Below, one piece after another: positions 44,070-53,501 of a stretch of 64,000 nucleotides of DNA; within the stretch, counting starts at the first letter, position 1; every line of letters starts with the position of its first letter. The stretch lies in NCBI GenBank assembly GCA_030651135.1, contig JAUSCS010000006.1:318851-382850 (forward strand), written 5' to 3'. The DNA is from Candidatus Woesearchaeota archaeon (GTDB taxonomy: Archaea; Nanobdellota; Nanobdellia; Woesearchaeales; JACPBO01). The notes beneath the pieces were generated by a model. The model was given only the letters and a program-made list of their open reading frames with translations, was not told the DNA's origin and did no database searches. A program made the position numbers and the translations under genes.

Positions 44070-44930
44070 ATGAGCATTCCGCTTGGCATAATCTTCGGGA
44101 TCATTGCAATGATCGGCTGGGGAGTAGCTGATTTTTTTGCTGCAAAAGCCGTCAGAAAAACTGGCGTGCTTAAAACATTTCTTTGGAGCCAGATAATCGG
44201 CTTAATTTTATTTTTTATAATATTCTCTTTATTTTTTAAATTGCCGCTGCTGTCATTCAATACAATCGGCATAATCTCAATTGCCGGTTTTCTTGGTGTC
44301 ATTTCATGGCTGGCTTTTTATAAAGGAATGCAGATAGGAAAAGTTTCAATTGTCAGCCCGATTGCTGCTTGTTGGGCGGTTGTTACAGTAATCTTGAGCC
44401 TGATTTTTCTTAATGAAAAGTTAACCATGCTTCAGGCTGTTGGTGTTGGTTTGGCTATTTTAGGCGCTGTCATGGCATCTTTCAAGCTGCACGATCTATT
44501 GAAATTAAGGCTGAAAAATATTGCAATAGGCGTAGAATATGCTATAATTGCATTGTTGGGATGGGGTGTATATTTTGTTCTTATTGGTTTTTTAGCAGCT
44601 GAATTAAAATGGTTCCTGCCAATATTTCTTATAAAAACAGCTACGGTTTTTTATTTATTCATATACTCCGGCGTAGCAAAGAAAAATATATCCTTCCCAA
44701 AAAATGCTGCATCATTCATACTCTTAATTGGCATTTTGGAATTTGCTGCCTTCTTATCCTATGGACTTGGCATTAGTTATGAATACACTGCCGTAGTCGC
44801 CCCAATCGGCGCAGCTTTCCCGATGGTTACTGTGATCCTGGCCAGGATATTTTTTAAAGAAACTTTGGAATTAAATCAGAAGATAGGCATTGTTTCCGTC
44901 TTGGCTGGCTTGGTTTTATTATCTATATAA
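44070..44930 (+). CDS. EamA/DMT-family transporter
   Basis: 286 residues with ten predicted TM helices in two five-helix EamA repeats (GIIAMIGWGVADFFAAKAV, and the second from ALLGWGVYFVLIGFLA). Conserved LNEKLTMLQAVGVGLAILG and the matching second-repeat ARIFFKETLELNQKIGIV. Such proteins export metabolites; substrate unknown. Own promoter (ATTTAAATATA) ~25 bases upstream. Confidence 0.85.
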   Translation: MSIPLGIIFGIIAMIGWGVADFFAAKAVRKTGVLKTFLWSQIIGLILFFIIFSLFFKLPLLSFNTIGIISIAGFLGVISWLAFYKGMQIGKVSIVSPIAACWAVVTVILSLIFLNEKLTMLQAVGVGLAILGAVMASFKLHDLLKLRLKNIAIGVEYAIIALLGWGVYFVLIGFLAAELKWFLPIFLIKTATVFYLFIYSGVAKKNISFPKNAASFILLIGILEFAAFLSYGLGISYEYTAVVAPIGAAFPMVTVILARIFFKETLELNQKIGIVSVLAGLVLLSI

Positions 44931-44933
44931 AAA

Positions 44934-46310
44934 TTACATCTCCCTGATGTTTTGAATTAATTTATTTATTACTTCTTTTGCATCACCATACACCATTACT
45001 GTGTTGGGATACCCAAAAAGCTCATTGCTGATCCCGGAAAAGCCCGCTCCTCCGGCGCTTCTTTTAATAACCATTACGGTCTTTGCTTCATACGCCTTTA
45101 GAATCGGCATGCCGTAAATTGGGCTTCCCTTGTTTTGGGTTGCTGCTGGGTTGACAATATCATTTGCTCCAACAATAAGCGCAACATCTGTATGCTTGAA
45201 TTCGTGGTTTATATGGTCCATTTCCTTTAATTTATCATAAGGCACATCTGCCTCTGCAAGCAGAACATTCATGTGGCCGGGCATTCTGCCTGCAACAGGG
45301 TGGATTGCAAAATCAACTTTCACTCCCTTTTTTTCCAGAGTATCCATAAGATCGTAAACTGCATGCTGCGCTTGCGCCACCGCCATTCCATAGCCGGGGA
45401 CAATGATCAGCGAATGCGCGTAAGCAAGTATAGGCGCAGCTTCCTCAACATCCATTGACTTAATATTTTTTTCAGCAGAGTCCTTGCTCACCGTAGATTT
45501 TGCAGCGCTTCCAAATCCTCCGAACAAGACATTTGCAAAAGAGCGGTTCATTGCCTTGCACATCAATATTGCAAGAATAAGGCCGGAAGAGCCATCTAAT
45601 GCGCCAGCCACAATAAGCACTTTGTTGTTAAGTACAAATCCCAGGCCAGCTGCAGACAATCCTGCAAATGAATTTAAGATTGCAATTACTGTCGGCATAT
45701 CTGCTCCGCCTATTGCCATGACAAGAAGAACGCCAAATACAAGGGCAAGAGCAGCCATTATGAGAAACATCAATGTATTCGCAGGGTTAAACAGCAAATA
45801 AGCGCCGGCAGCAATGGCGCTGATAAAAACAACTGCGCTTATTATTCTTCTTCCGGGATAAATAAAAGGCCTTCCTGAAATAAGCCCCTGTAATTTTGCA
45901 AATGCTATAATGCTTCCTGTAAATGTCAGATATCCCAAAATAACCTCTGCTGCAAGAATGATCATTGTAAATGTATCGATTTTTGGCGTATACTGAAAAT
46001 ATTCAGCAGTTCCAACTAATGCAGCAGCAAGCGCGCCAAATGCATGGGAGATTGCTGTTCTTTGCGGGACAGCAGTCATCGGCATTTTTAATGCCATGGC
46101 CGCTCCTGCAACTCCGCCGATTACAACAGCAATAATGACAATGTCATATCTTTGCAAGCCAGCCGCCATGATTGTTGCTATAATCGCCAATATCATGCCG
46201 CTGGCTCCGGCAAAATTCCCTCTTCTTGATGTTTTCACTTCACTCATCCATCTGAGGGAGAGTATGAACAGCACAGCTGAAACAACATAGATAAGCTCAG
46301 CAAGGATCAT
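44934..46310 (-). CDS. pntB: NAD(P) transhydrogenase beta subunit
   Basis: 458 residues: about nine TM helices, then the NADP-binding domain III (~285-458) with IVPGYGMAVAQAQHAVYDL, HPVAGRMPGHMNVLL, VALIVGANDIVNPAA and KRSAGGAGFSGI. Together with PntA it couples hydride transfer between NADH and NADP+ to proton flow. It is the last gene of pntA1-pntA2-pntB with 4-base overlaps. Confidence 0.95.
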   Translation of the reverse strand: MILAELIYVVSAVLFILSLRWMSEVKTSRRGNFAGASGMILAIIATIMAAGLQRYDIVIIAVVIGGVAGAAMALKMPMTAVPQRTAISHAFGALAAALVGTAEYFQYTPKIDTFTMIILAAEVILGYLTFTGSIIAFAKLQGLISGRPFIYPGRRIISAVVFISAIAAGAYLLFNPANTLMFLIMAALALVFGVLLVMAIGGADMPTVIAILNSFAGLSAAGLGFVLNNKVLIVAGALDGSSGLILAILMCKAMNRSFANVLFGGFGSAAKSTVSKDSAEKNIKSMDVEEAAPILAYAHSLIIVPGYGMAVAQAQHAVYDLMDTLEKKGVKVDFAIHPVAGRMPGHMNVLLAEADVPYDKLKEMDHINHEFKHTDVALIVGANDIVNPAATQNKGSPIYGMPILKAYEAKTVMVIKRSAGGAGFSGISNELFGYPNTVMVYGDAKEVINKLIQNIREM

Positions 46311-46609
46311 TTTTTCCTCTCCTGCTTGAACATCTTCAGGATTCTTTCTGTAATCATAAATCCGCCTATGGCGTTTGTTGCAGCGCAGGCAATGGCAGCA
46401 GCAGCCAGCGCAACAATTAAAATATTATTTGCATGAGCCATGACAATAAGTGCAGCAACAATGACGACAGAAGATATGGCATTAGTCAATGACATAAGAG
46501 GAGTGTGCAATAATCTTGAAACATGCCTTATCAGCTCCAATCCAAGCAGCGATGAGATCAGGAAAATCAATAAATTAATTATTATATCTGAAGAGGTTGC
46601 TTCTATCAT
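46307..46609 (-). CDS. pntA2: NAD(P) transhydrogenase alpha subunit, membrane part
   Basis: 100 residues with three TM helices (LLIFLISSLLGLELIRHVS, then AISSVVIVAALIVMAH, and AAIACAATNAIGGFMIT). It matches the separate PntA C-terminal domain in organisms where alpha is split. HTPLMSLTNAISSVV is a conserved proton-channel segment. Overlaps both neighbours by four bases. Confidence 0.92.
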   Translation of the reverse strand: MIEATSSDIIINLLIFLISSLLGLELIRHVSRLLHTPLMSLTNAISSVVIVAALIVMAHANNILIVALAAAAIACAATNAIGGFMITERILKMFKQERKK

Positions 46610-47751
46610 GCTGCACCGCCTTTCTGTAATTCTTTCGCAGCAGTCTCATTTATTATCCTGCCTTCATGAGTTACCAATGAGCCTGCAATAATTTCATCAG
46701 TAAGATCAATATGCAATTTTCCTGCTTTAATAATAGTTGACAATAAAGCAAAAATATTTTTTGCATACATCTGCGTTGAATGGACAGGAACAGTTGCCGG
46801 GATATTTTTCACTCCAATGATCTTAACTCCGTGCTTTACAGCAATTTCACCTGGCTCTGTCAAAGCGCAGTTTCCTCCCTGGACAGCAGCCATATCAACA
46901 ATAACCGAGCCAGCTTTCATTGATTTCACCATTTCTTCTGTCACAAGAATCGGAGCTTTTTTTCCAGGAACCAGTGCAGTGCATATTACAATATCTGCAT
47001 TTGCAACCCTCTTGCTGACTTCTTCAGCCTGCCTTTTTAGGAATTCCGGCGATGCAGCTTTGGCATATCCTCCCTTATCTTCTGCATCCTTGTCAAATTT
47101 AACTTCAATGAATTTTGCCCCTAAGCTTTCAACCTGCTCTTTGACAGAAGGCCTTACATCAGAAGCTTCCACTAAAGCGCCAAGCCTCTTTGCAGTTGCA
47201 ATTGCCTGCAATCCTGCAACACCTGCTCCAAGAATAACAACCTTTGCTGGATGCAATGTGCCTGCAGCAGTCATCATCAAAGGAAATATTTTTCCTAATT
47301 CATTAGCTGCCATAATGACTGCTTTGTAACCGCCAATATTTGCCTGCGATGTCAGTGCATCCATTTTTTGCGCCCTTGAAATGCGCGGAATCAGATTCAT
47401 CGAGAAACACGTTATTTTCTTGTCAGCCATTGTTTTTATTATGTCCAATGACGATGAAACATCCATGAATGACAGCCAGCAGGCATTTTCTTTCATATGA
47501 TGATGTAATGGCGGATTTACTGCAAGGATTATATCTGCAGAAGAATAAAGCTTGTCATGGCCGATAACTGCGCCTGCTTTTTTATATTCTTCGTCTGAGA
47601 AGGATGATCTCTCGCCTGCGCCAGCCTCAACATGGACTTCAAGGCCGTGCTCGATCATAGCTTTAACAGTTTCAGGTGTAGCTGCTGCTCTTGTTTCCCC
47701 TTCCCCCACATCTTTAATTATAAAGACGATCAGTTTTGGATCTTCTGCCAT
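46606..47751 (-). CDS. pntA1: NAD(P) transhydrogenase alpha subunit, NAD-binding part
   Basis: 381 residues, alanine-dehydrogenase-like. The Rossmann site is VVILGAGVAGLQAIATAKRLGA, with FSMNLIPRISRAQKMDALTS and VDMAAVQGGNCALTEPG as signature blocks. It binds NAD(H) on the cytosolic side of the complex. Together the operon may supply NADPH in a cell with few biosynthetic genes visible here. Confidence 0.94.
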   Translation of the reverse strand: MAEDPKLIVFIIKDVGEGETRAAATPETVKAMIEHGLEVHVEAGAGERSSFSDEEYKKAGAVIGHDKLYSSADIILAVNPPLHHHMKENACWLSFMDVSSSLDIIKTMADKKITCFSMNLIPRISRAQKMDALTSQANIGGYKAVIMAANELGKIFPLMMTAAGTLHPAKVVILGAGVAGLQAIATAKRLGALVEASDVRPSVKEQVESLGAKFIEVKFDKDAEDKGGYAKAASPEFLKRQAEEVSKRVANADIVICTALVPGKKAPILVTEEMVKSMKAGSVIVDMAAVQGGNCALTEPGEIAVKHGVKIIGVKNIPATVPVHSTQMYAKNIFALLSTIIKAGKLHIDLTDEIIAGSLVTHEGRIINETAAKELQKGGAA

Positions 47752-47877
47752 TGAACAGGAGCAGGGGAACAGAGCTGATTAAAATAGTTTTCTAATTTCA
47801 TAGATCAGTATCCTAACTCCAAAAAAGTTGCGGAAGAAAAAAAGAAATATAAACCTTGTTTATGGAGTCTTGGTTAG

Positions 47878-48255
47878 TTATATTTCCGCGTCAGTATATC
47901 TCTGAATTACTGGTCTCGTACTCTTAGTTAGTTCCATTGCCAAGTCGCTAAGCTCTTTGTCGTCTAGGGGCTTTTTTAAATGGATTTCTGTTGGGCCTCC
48001 TCTGCGCCCGGGTCTAATCTCTATCTTACTAGTTGGTAAATTAAAACAGCCTTTTTTTAAGAGATCTGTTTGAAACTCACCGCCATCTCTATGACTTAAC
48101 ATATAATCTACAAGTTCATTTTTAGACTTGAATACGTTCGATGTTGAGCCCAAGGCTGCAAACTCTGGTGGGTCGGAATACCCATAACCGACCTTTTGTA
48201 TGCATTCATGTCCACCATAATACACTTCAGTTTTCCACACATATATATTGTCCAT
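47878..48255 (-). CDS. Hypothetical protein
   Basis: 125 residues from ATG 48255, chosen because AAGGAGGT lies seven bases upstream. MDNIYVWKTEVYYGGHECIQ opens a soluble mixed alpha/beta protein with a RPGRRGGPTEI turn. No family recognised. Divergent from the TrmB gene with 130 bases between. Confidence 0.6.
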   Translation of the reverse strand: MDNIYVWKTEVYYGGHECIQKVGYGYSDPPEFAALGSTSNVFKSKNELVDYMLSHRDGGEFQTDLLKKGCFNLPTSKIEIRPGRRGGPTEIHLKKPLDDKELSDLAMELTKSTRPVIQRYTDAEI

Positions 48256-48385
48256 TTTCATTACCTCCTTGTTCATTTATTTTATTTACTAATAAGTGAT
48301 AATACTGACAACTATATTAATCTTTATCCTCCCAAAAGAGACTATAATAGAAAGATTTAAAAAGAATGAGAACAATCATAAAATA

Positions 48386-49117
48386 ATGGATGTTGCAATC
48401 TTAGAAGATTTGGGATTAACTCAGGCGGAAATCAAAGTCTATGTGGCTCTTTTGGAGTTAGGCAGCTCTACTGCCGGCCCAATCCTGGAGAAATCAAATT
48501 TACAGAATTCTGTAGTTCACAGAGCCCTGAACTCTCTCATAGAGAAAGGCCTGATCAGTTTCATATTAGAGGGAAAAAGAAGGATTTACCAGGCCACAGA
48601 CCCTGAAAACTTTTTTAATTTCATTGATGACAAAAAGAAAAGGTTCGGGGAGCTTTTGCCCGAACTGAAAGAAAAACAAAAACTGGCTAAAAAAGAAGAG
48701 GGCGCATCAATTTTTAGGGGAAAAAGGGGAATTAATGAGCTTTATAATGTCTTACTAAATTCCGGGGGAAAGGAATACAATACCTTCGGCGGCGGAACAA
48801 GAGTCACCCATGATGTTATGGGTGAAACATGGTGGAAAAACCTTCATGTTAAAAGACTAGAAAAAAAGATTAAGTGCAGGCAGGTATTTGATGAAACAAT
48901 CAGAACATTCGGAGAGGAATTAAACAAAAAACCATTAACCAGCATCCGTTTTTTATCAGAAAAATTCGAGCAGCTTCAGGAAACAGTCATTATTGGAAAT
49001 TATGTTGGAATTGCTATTTTTACAGAACGCCCTTACGGAATATTGATTAAAGACAAAACTGTTGCAGATGGCTACAGAAAACAGTTTGAGATCCTTTGGA
49101 AAACAGCAATCTCCTAG
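48386..49117 (+). CDS. TrmB-family transcriptional regulator
   Basis: 243 residues. The winged helix is LGLTQAEIKVYVALLELGSS, then STAGPILEKSNLQNSVVHRALNSL, followed by a helical linker and a C-terminal effector-type domain (GGKEYNTFGGGTRV, RQVFDETIRTF). The start at 48386 is 34 bases after a TATA-like GATTTAAAA; the longer frame to 48296 runs through the promoter. TrmB proteins control sugar or central metabolism in archaea. Target unknown. Confidence 0.8.
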   Translation: MDVAILEDLGLTQAEIKVYVALLELGSSTAGPILEKSNLQNSVVHRALNSLIEKGLISFILEGKRRIYQATDPENFFNFIDDKKKRFGELLPELKEKQKLAKKEEGASIFRGKRGINELYNVLLNSGGKEYNTFGGGTRVTHDVMGETWWKNLHVKRLEKKIKCRQVFDETIRTFGEELNKKPLTSIRFLSEKFEQLQETVIIGNYVGIAIFTERPYGILIKDKTVADGYRKQFEILWKTAIS

Positions 49118-49137
49118 ATGTGAAAATTCATTCATAA

Positions 49138-49686
49138 TTATTCGCCATTTTTGTCCTCAGAAAGCAATTTCTCCATCTCTCTTGTAAACTCTTTTGCTCT
49201 CTGCAATGAGGTCTTGGCTTTTGACTGCTTTTCAACTTCTATTGTCTTATATTGTATCAGGCTTCTCTTGTTTCTTTCAAACTCAAATGATTCTATTAAA
49301 GCATCTGCTTTCAATCCTGCAAGATTCAGTGCTTCTTCTTTTGTTTCCTCGTATTCTTCAATTAAAGATTCTTTCAGTTTTCCCTTAACATAAACAATTA
49401 TTGCGTCCGAAGTTACTTTATGGACAATTTTTTCTCCCACCTTGTAGCCAAGTTTAAAAAGTACAGCATTTGCATAATAATACATTGCGTAATATGAGCA
49501 GACTATTACCCATAATTCCGAAATATTCCTTTGGCTGATTTCTTCTGCCACTCTCAGGCTCTCCTTTGCATTCCTTAAAAGAATGTTTATCACTTGTTTG
49601 TCCATAACCGCTTTTTTTAGCAGCCCATCTCTCAAGTAAGATTTTACATTGCTTTCAGCTTCCTTTATTCTTTTATCTGTTAACAT
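49138..49686 (-). CDS. HEPN-domain protein of a HEPN-MNT module
   Basis: 182 residues, all helical. VICSYYAMYYYANAVLFKLG is the typical HEPN core, with AKESLRVAEEI before it. An RxxxxH motif is not obvious, so RNase activity is uncertain. It overlaps the nucleotidyltransferase gene by 14 bases, the standard HEPN-MNT toxin-antitoxin order with the nucleotidyltransferase first. Confidence 0.75.
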   Translation of the reverse strand: MLTDKRIKEAESNVKSYLRDGLLKKAVMDKQVINILLRNAKESLRVAEEISQRNISELWVIVCSYYAMYYYANAVLFKLGYKVGEKIVHKVTSDAIIVYVKGKLKESLIEEYEETKEEALNLAGLKADALIESFEFERNKRSLIQYKTIEVEKQSKAKTSLQRAKEFTREMEKLLSEDKNGE

Positions 49687-50242
49687 TTTCCATCACCCTG
49701 TAATATTCCTCTATTCCGATTAATATAATATTGTTTTTAATAGCTTCGCTTACAGCTGTAAACTCCTTGCTTTTTGCCATATGGATAAAATCTTTGAAAC
49801 TCACATGGGTTAAATGTATTTTGTCAGGCAATAGCGAAAGAGTGGCTTCTATTTCTTTGCCATCTCCGCCAATAGCCAAAATATCAATATCCGAATGTTT
49901 GTTTGCAGTTCCTTTTGCATGAGAGCCAAAAAGCAAAGCTATAAACAAAAAGTTTAGCTCTGCCAGCCTGTTGTGGAGCACCAGAAAATCCTTGTTCTTA
50001 AACAGGGCCATTCTTCTCAGGTATTCTGCATCGTAAACTTTGTTGCTGAATCTATTTGTGAATTCACAAATCTTTGAATTGCCTATCTTAGTGACTTTAA
50101 GCAGGCCTTCTTTCTCAAGCATTGCTACCTTCTCATATGCGATTCTGTAATTGATTTTTAGGGCTTCAGCTATCTTTTTTATGGTAAATCGCTCTTCTTT
50201 CCTGCAAAGCAGGAGCTTCAATATATCTATATCGCCGTTCAT
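49673..50242 (-). CDS. wHTH plus MNT nucleotidyltransferase
   Basis: 189 residues: winged helix at 1-~60 (FTIKKIAEALKINYRIAYEKV) and minimal nucleotidyltransferase at ~90-165 with LLFGSHAKGTANKHSDIDIL, the GSx10DxD site. In HEPN-MNT pairs the MNT protein can AMPylate and silence HEPN. The fused HTH suggests autoregulation at the promoter in 50243-50290 (TATTACTTACGG, repeated as an imperfect dyad). Confidence 0.8.
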   Translation of the reverse strand: MNGDIDILKLLLCRKEERFTIKKIAEALKINYRIAYEKVAMLEKEGLLKVTKIGNSKICEFTNRFSNKVYDAEYLRRMALFKNKDFLVLHNRLAELNFLFIALLFGSHAKGTANKHSDIDILAIGGDGKEIEATLSLLPDKIHLTHVSFKDFIHMAKSKEFTAVSEAIKNNIILIGIEEYYRVMENVNR

Positions 50243-50317
50243 AACTATTACCTATTGTAATAATACTATTACTTACGGTAATATTTAAACTTTTCGATTA
50301 TAAAGTTCAGGCAATTT

Positions 50318-51763
50318 TCAACTATTGACGTGGCGGCTTTGATCTTTTATTTTTTTCAAATACTCTCCCCTCAGGATCAATGCCTGCATTGCCTTTGCTG
50401 ATTTGCTCAGATCGTTGTAATCCGGGATCTTGTGCGTTTTAAGCAGTTCTATGCTCTCCCTGCTGAACTTCCCCCCCATGTAAGTGCACACAATTGGCTT
50501 TGAAGGGAATTTTTTATTTGCTTCAATGACAATCTTTGCGTCTTCAATGGAATCAGTCATTGCCTGCAGCGTCTGTATCACGATAAGGCTGTGTATGTAC
50601 TCTTCGCCAAGCAAAGTATTGATCGCAGCTTCATACCTTTCAGGCAGGGCATCTCCAATAATGTCAAGCGGATTCCTTCTTGAATATGCAGGATGCATCT
50701 TTCCGCTTTTATCCAATTTATTTATCGTACTTTGCTTCAGCTCAACAACATTCACTCCATACTCAGAGCATTTGTCTGCGCATAAAACTCCGCATCCGCC
50801 GCCATTGGTAACAATCGCAACTGCATTCTCCCGGCATGGCTGCTGCTCAGCCAATGCTTTTGCAATATCAAATAATTCTTCAACTGTATCTGCAATTATT
50901 AACCCGGATTGCCTGAATGCAGCCTCATATACTTCATAGCTTCCTGCCAATGATCCAGTATGAGATGAAACAGCGCTTTTTCCAGTCTGCGTTTTTCCGG
51001 CTTTCAGAACAACTACTGGCTTTATTCTGCTGACTTTTTTTGCAATCTCCATAAATCTTCTTCCGTCATCTATCCCCTCGATATAAAGCGCAATTGCATT
51101 TGTTTCATCATCATTGCCAAGCCATTCTAAAAAATCATAAACATCAAGATCTGCCCCGTTGCCATAACTGATTACAGCACTAAAACCATACCTTTCTTCA
51201 ATCGCCCAGTCAATAATAGAATCAGCAAGCGCGCCCGACTGGCTGATAAATGCAACATTTCCTTGAGGCGGTGTTGAAGGGGCAAAGCTTGCATTCATTG
51301 AAGCAGCAGGCCTTATTATGCCGAGGCAGTTTGGCCCAACCAATGGAATTTTTGCAGCTTTGGCTAGTTTAACAACTTCGTCTTGTAATTTTTTACCCTC
51401 CTCCCCCAACTCTGCAAATCCTGCTGAGATTATAATGGCGCCCTTGACTTTTTTCTTTGCGCACTCTTTCATTATTGCAGGAACGATCTTTGCAGGCAAG
51501 GCAATAACAGCAAGATCAATTTCATCAGCAACATCTCCAAGTTTAGCATAGCACTTTATTCCAAGAATCTCGTCTGCATTCGGGTTTATTGGATAAATGC
51601 TGCCTTTAAACGGCTTGCAGTACTTGCATTTGAAAACACAGCCAACTGTAAGATTCCTTAAAATAGCGTGCCCGACAGATTTCTCATCCCTTGATGCGCC
51701 GATTATTGCAATCGATCTCGGATTAAATATAGCATCAAGTTTTTTTATTTTATTTTTCACCAT
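50318..51763 (-). CDS. acdA: ADP-forming acyl-CoA synthetase, alpha subunit
   Basis: 481 residues: CoA-binding domain with SIAIIGASRDEKSVGHAIL, ligase domain with SQSGALADSIIDW, and catalytic His in AVSSHTGSLAGSYE. It converts acyl-CoA, ADP and Pi to acid, CoA and ATP, a main route of substrate-level phosphorylation in fermenting archaea. CVFKCKYCKPF in the first domain is a cysteine cluster not usual here. The beta gene lies two bases upstream on the same strand. Confidence 0.9.
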   Translation of the reverse strand: MVKNKIKKLDAIFNPRSIAIIGASRDEKSVGHAILRNLTVGCVFKCKYCKPFKGSIYPINPNADEILGIKCYAKLGDVADEIDLAVIALPAKIVPAIMKECAKKKVKGAIIISAGFAELGEEGKKLQDEVVKLAKAAKIPLVGPNCLGIIRPAASMNASFAPSTPPQGNVAFISQSGALADSIIDWAIEERYGFSAVISYGNGADLDVYDFLEWLGNDDETNAIALYIEGIDDGRRFMEIAKKVSRIKPVVVLKAGKTQTGKSAVSSHTGSLAGSYEVYEAAFRQSGLIIADTVEELFDIAKALAEQQPCRENAVAIVTNGGGCGVLCADKCSEYGVNVVELKQSTINKLDKSGKMHPAYSRRNPLDIIGDALPERYEAAINTLLGEEYIHSLIVIQTLQAMTDSIEDAKIVIEANKKFPSKPIVCTYMGGKFSRESIELLKTHKIPDYNDLSKSAKAMQALILRGEYLKKIKDQSRHVNS

Positions 51764-51765
51764 TT

Positions 51766-52407
51766 TTATTTCCCGGCAATAAACCTTGCATCAACAATCT
51801 TTGCAGTTTTTTTATTCACAATCACAGGATTGAAATCAAGCTCCACGATATTCTTCTCTTTAATCGCTAATTTTGATAATTTTAAGATGATGTCAGCAAT
51901 TGCATTAATATTCGCCTTTTCCGATCCTCTTGCTCCTTTCAGCACTTCATAGCCCTTTATCTCTTTGATCATCTCCATTGCCTCATTCTTATCAATCGGC
52001 GCAATCCTGAAAGAAACATCCTTCATTATCTCAACAAAAATCCCGCCCAGGCCGAACATAAGCACAGGCCCGAACTGGGCATCGCGCTTCATTCCGATGA
52101 TCACAGCAGTTCCGCGCTCCATCTTCTGCACAACAACCCCGTTTATTTTCGCATTTTTAATATTTTTAATTATTTTGCAGTATGCAGTTTCAATTTCTTC
52201 CTTTGACTTTAAATCCACAATAACTCCGCCGACATCGCTTTTATGAATAATGTCAGGAGAATCTATTTTTAAAACAACAGGATATCTCATCTTATCCGCT
52301 ATTTTGCACACTTCAGATTCAGATTTTGCTAATTCTGATGATGGAAAAGGCAGTTTATATTTTCTCAAAATCTTTTTTGCATCTATAAAACCAAGATTCC
52401 TCATCAT
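51766..52407 (-). CDS. acdB: ADP-forming acyl-CoA synthetase, beta subunit
   Basis: 213 residues, ATP-grasp fold: YPVVLKIDSPDIIHKSDVGGV nucleotide-binding strand, MERGTAVIIGMKRDAQFGP and VLMFGLGGIFVEIMKDVSFR. The His and Gly pattern matches AcdB. It forms a heterotetramer with the alpha subunit encoded next. Confidence 0.9.
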   Translation of the reverse strand: MMRNLGFIDAKKILRKYKLPFPSSELAKSESEVCKIADKMRYPVVLKIDSPDIIHKSDVGGVIVDLKSKEEIETAYCKIIKNIKNAKINGVVVQKMERGTAVIIGMKRDAQFGPVLMFGLGGIFVEIMKDVSFRIAPIDKNEAMEMIKEIKGYEVLKGARGSEKANINAIADIILKLSKLAIKEKNIVELDFNPVIVNKKTAKIVDARFIAGK

Positions 52408-52591
52408 GCACTATTTTTTATTGCAGCATATTTAAACATTATGGAAAAGAACTGTTTCCACTCCAGAGTCGTATGGCTCCTTTTATACAGGCATATAGTA
52501 TCAAAAAATGATTAAAAAAAGTAACATATAAATAGTAGTACCATTATGATATCTTATTATAGAGTGATTTTTTTCACGGAGGGGTGTAAAA

Positions 52592-53410
52592 ATGATTGTA
52601 AAAGAAGAATTTTTAAGCAAACTCAGGAGATATTTTTCTCTAAATTTGTATGAAGTGAAGATCTGGACAGCTTTGCTGTCGAGAGGCGTATCAACAGCAG
52701 GAGAGCTTTCTGATATTGGAAATGTTCCAAGAAGCAGAAGCTATGATGTATTGGAAAGCTTGGAAAAGAAAGGATTTGTCATAATGAAGCTTGGCAAGCC
52801 AATAAAGTACATTGCAGTTCCTCCTTCTGAAGTTATTGAAAGAGTAAAGAAGAACATGAGAGAAGATGCCGATGATAAAGTAAAAAGATTGGAAGAGCTT
52901 AAGGGAACAGAGGTGATAGGCGAGCTTAACACCTTGCATAAAGAAGGCATTGAATTAGTTGAGCCGAGTGATCTTTCAGGCAGCCTGAGAGGAAGGCACA
53001 ATCTGTACAACCACATCGAGCTGACAATAAGGAATGCTGAAGAAAGCGTTACAATAATGACGACAACACAAGGGCTGATAAGAAAAATTGAAGGATTAAA
53101 GCCTACATTTGAAAAACTAAAGAAAAGAGGCGTCAAAATAAGAATAGCCGCTCCGATTACAAAAGAAGCCGCAGCTGCTGTAAAAGACATTTCAAGCGTG
53201 GCAGAGATAAGGAATACGAACAGCAAGGCAAGGTTCATAATTGTCGACGGAAAAGAGCTGATCTTTATGGTGCTTGATGACAAAGACGTCCATCCAACCT
53301 ATGATGTTGGAATCTGGATCAATTCACCTTTCTTTGCAGGAGCATTAGAAGAGTTGTTCGAGCTTGCATGGAAAGAAATGAAGCCTGCTGAAAAACTCAT
53401 CAAGGCATAA
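52592..53410 (+). CDS. TrmB-family transcriptional regulator
   Basis: 272 residues. The winged helix is LNLYEVKIWTALLSRGVSTA with GNVPRSRSYDVLESLEKKG. A coiled linker follows, then a phospholipase-D-like sensor domain (LRGRHNLYNHIELTIRNAEE and VKIRIAAPITKEAAAAV) common in TrmB. CGGAGGGGT precedes the ATG. It is divergent from acdBA across ~180 bases, so control of that operon is plausible. Confidence 0.85.
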   Translation: MIVKEEFLSKLRRYFSLNLYEVKIWTALLSRGVSTAGELSDIGNVPRSRSYDVLESLEKKGFVIMKLGKPIKYIAVPPSEVIERVKKNMREDADDKVKRLEELKGTEVIGELNTLHKEGIELVEPSDLSGSLRGRHNLYNHIELTIRNAEESVTIMTTTQGLIRKIEGLKPTFEKLKKRGVKIRIAAPITKEAAAAVKDISSVAEIRNTNSKARFIIVDGKELIFMVLDDKDVHPTYDVGIWINSPFFAGALEELFELAWKEMKPAEKLIKA

Positions 53411-53501
53411 ATTCATTTTTATTTCTTTTTTCAATTCTTTTTGACAATGTAAAATTTCGACATTTTTATATATCAAACCATCTAACCCATTATAGTTGAA
53501 A

